Source of the DNA: Cucumis sativus
Taxonomy: Eukaryota > Streptophyta > Magnoliopsida > Cucurbitales > Cucurbitaceae
Reading direction: 5' to 3'
Length of the DNA: 64,000 bases
Assembly: GCF_000004075.3 (NCBI RefSeq)
Contig: NC_026657.2
Coordinates: 6,758,001-6,822,000, forward strand
A program made the position numbers and the translations under genes. Every line of letters starts with the position of its first letter. Within the stretch, counting starts at the first letter, position 1. Shown one piece after another: positions 61,799 through 64,000 of this stretch. The notes under the pieces were generated by a model. That model searched no databases. It was not told the DNA's origin and was given only the letters and a program-made list of their open reading frames with translations.

Positions 61799-63877
61799 TC
61801 AAGGCCATTTTGTGAATTCAAAAACTTTGAGGACAATGTCAATTCCAGTGGGAATCTGCCATATAAAAAGTAGAACATTCAATGTATTCAACGCAATGTG
61901 AAGGTTTCTGGCTGTCTCGTTTCCCTTCTGCATTGCAGGTACAAGAGCAGCTGCCAGAGCCCAGAGAACAGTAATCCCTGCTCACAGGCAATAGCATAAA
62001 AGCAAAATGCATATCAGATCACAGTAACGACATAGAAATAGATCCTCTCATTTCATAGTTTGCCCGAAACTTATTTTGAATTCGGGTTGCGATGTTATCA
62101 ACAGTTGAAATCAGACTAAAGTACCAAAGTAGAGGGATCTGAGTGGAACTGAATGCAATGACATCACATTCATATGATAGGTCAATTTCTAAAAGAAAGC
62201 ATTCAGATGCAAAAGCTTTTGTTTTACCTGCTCCTGCAAACAAATGAGGGCCAGGAAAAAGCTTTCCTGTTCTAAACCAGGTATTTACGCCTCCACCAAT
62301 CGCTTCCAAAACTCCGAATCCTAATAATATGGAACCAGCATTGAAGTGCCTATCTCTGAAGGACCCTTTGATCAACTCTTTCCTCTCCTGAACTTCAAAA
62401 ACCAATGGCATCAGATATGTTCGGCAAGCATTCACTATACAGATTTGTCTATTTCTATTTTGATTCTAGAATTATCAGGACAAAGGGATCTGTCCCATTC
62501 TAAGAAAAAGAAAAGAACCAATCAAATTAGTCAGCTCTTCCGAGTTAGATTCCACCCACAATTTTTTTTTTTGCCTATATAGATACTGGGCTTATTTATA
62601 TAGCTATGATCTTTCTTTTTCACACCCTTAAAGCCTTGACAATCACTAACAAAGGACCACCTCCTTGTCTTCCTTCCAACAATATTCCCAAGAGAACTTA
62701 ACCACATGTCAGTTTTGTTAAGATTGTTGAAAGTTTAACCATAATCTTTACCACTTGAAGAGTTTACTTTTATTTGAGTTGACTCATTCACTCAATAGAA
62801 TAAAACTCAAATACAAATAGCATTGAGCAGCTGAGCTACAGAGGGTCCTCTGTACTATTTTTTATAGAAATTAACTTGGTGCAGTGTTCTAGTATCAGTA
62901 GTTTCTCTCCATGCCCATTAGAGTAATTAGGACATGGCTCTAATCAATCCCACTCATTTTCTTCTTGGAATGCTAATAAAAAGTTTAGTTATTGGAATGC
63001 TAAATTTACATCTCTTATATCTACACAGGAAGGTTTATGCCTTTTCTATTGCCCAAATCTCCAATTTTTTTGCTCTTCCCTAGACTCCCCCAAAAAATTC
63101 CCTTCAACAGAAACTATTCAAATTCCTTCTCCAATAATCAATCGTATACCCATCCATTCTACATATTCAACGCCTAACCATGTTAATTTACAACTCAAAT
63201 TTCAATGTCCAAGGAAAACACTTGTATCTTGTCTTTAATTTTTTGGGATAGACCCTAAACCTATATGTGTCACAAACACCATTTAGACTTGCCCATAATT
63301 CAGATTTTGATTGGGTTAAGAAGACAGTCATCATACCTCTGTGAGCTGCTGAATCTTCAATTCAGTGGGAGATGGAGGTGCTTCAACTGGCTTCCCATCT
63401 GGGGTTACAGCCGCAGGAGCCACTTGCTTCTTCAACTCATTAATTTCATTCTGAACCGTTCTGACCCGCCGCCATTGCCATCCCAAATAGCCAGCCCAGA
63501 GAGTGTAGACAAAAAGACCACCCATAACAAGAGGATGAATGAGGGCAAAGGACCTACCTTCCAAAATCCCAAACTCCCCTCCAACAGCAAGAGCATCCTG
63601 AAACCAATGAAATCGAATTCGAGAATCGCACAAACTAAAGCTGCAAATAAGATAGATAATAGAAACCGACCTGTGGATGAAGGAAGAAAGGCAATGTGAG
63701 AGCGGTGAGGGGAATGGTATAAGGTTTGAGATTTTGAACAGTCTGAATGAATAAATTGTTTGAGCATTTGGGGTTTTGAGATAAGACCAAGTTCGTTGGA
63801 ATGGAGGGAATGGGAAGCTTGGAAGAAGAAATGGGAGTTTTATGGGGAAGTTTTGGAAGGCTGAGAGTAATGGCCAT
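61799..63877 (-). CDS. Chloroplast DUF4079 membrane protein
   Basis: Plastid membrane protein of the DUF4079 family (relatives in cyanobacteria and plants, e.g. At3g61870); biochemical role unknown. Four exons: 63671-63877, 63337-63597, 62228-62387 and 61799-61977 (807 nt, 268 residues), all with GT-AG borders and matching phase. Residues 1 to about 50 are Ser/Pro-rich with few acids, like a transit peptide (MAITLSLPKLPHKTPISS). The mature part has several hydrophobic segments: SFALIHPLVMGGLFVYTLWA, HFNAGSILLGFGVLEAIGGG, ITVLWALAAALVPAM and LNTLNVLLFIWQIPTGIDIV. Between them is a basic, coiled-coil-like stretch (RRVRTVQNEINELKKQ). It ends VFEFTKWP, as in relatives I remember. Exon 3 opens ERKELIKGSFRDRHFNAG, also typical. 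The gene is complete, with about 120 bp of leader in the window. Confidence 0.93.
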
Positions 63878-64000
63878 CCTCTGATTCTTCTGATGGAAAC
63901 AGAGAGAGATGGGCTATGGAAGAAGAAGAAGAGGAAGAGAAAAGATAAGGTTTGTAATTTGGTGATGAAATGGCATTGGCTAATTTTGCTTTTGCTTTGG

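Noticed and set aside
1-64000. CRISPR arrays, bacterial operons, plasmid or viral sequences.
   Set aside because: No regular repeat-spacer array, ribosome-binding-site organised gene set, capsid or polymerase gene was seen. Everything fits a plant nuclear chromosome.

Overview
This is nuclear DNA from a dicot plant. It is AT-rich, its genes have short GT-AG introns, and every recognisable protein belongs to a plant family: RopGAP, SAUR, HD-Zip I, plant cytochrome b5, TAC1/IGT and DUF4079. A MIR166 precursor is also present. Small foldback and MITE-like repeats of a style familiar from cucurbits suggest a melon, cucumber or gourd relative; that is inference, not proof. No tRNA, rRNA, CRISPR, bacterial or viral gene was seen.

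Left part (1-33 kb) is gene-poor. A RopGAP gene is cut by the left edge (minus strand, CRIB exon at 119-594). After about 9.6 kb without a gene comes a SAUR32-like auxin-response gene (10200-10535, minus). A MIR166 hairpin lies at about 15.43-15.52 kb (minus), with both the mature strand and the star strand readable. A 12.7 kb stretch without a recognised gene follows. An HD-Zip I gene of the ATHB-7/ATHB-12 type is at 28820-29594 (plus).

Middle part (33-50 kb): a four-exon membrane protein gene of the At1g16860 family (33667-36068, plus); a three-exon tail-anchored cytochrome b5 gene (37121-38539, minus); a TAC1-like (IGT family) locus with a degenerate IGT box and a broken reading frame (40314-42605, minus); and a decayed relative of the MAM33/p32 mitochondrial glycoprotein family (about 48.7-49.4 kb, minus) that still has a TATA box.

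Right part (51-61 kb) is the most unusual region. Four related genes sit about 3 kb apart: one on plus (51175-52478) and three on minus (54309-55409, 57132-58276, 60042-60887). They encode proline/serine-rich, probably disordered proteins with a short basic N-terminal motif and two conserved C-terminal boxes (GxNVGAVM and SNFQxVNNS...RDPGLHL). I cannot name this family. Three copies have one intron at a matching place and the fourth has none. All four carry the same TATAAATAA box 75-105 bp before the ATG. The window ends with a complete four-exon gene for a plastid DUF4079 membrane protein (61799-63877, minus).

The genes are independent plant loci, not an operon. Several concern growth and stress control (ROP GTPase signalling, SAUR, miR166, HD-Zip I, TAC1), but nothing in the sequence shows that they act together. 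Multi-exon gene models were assembled by eye from splice signals and reading phase; in each intact model the summed exons divide by three.
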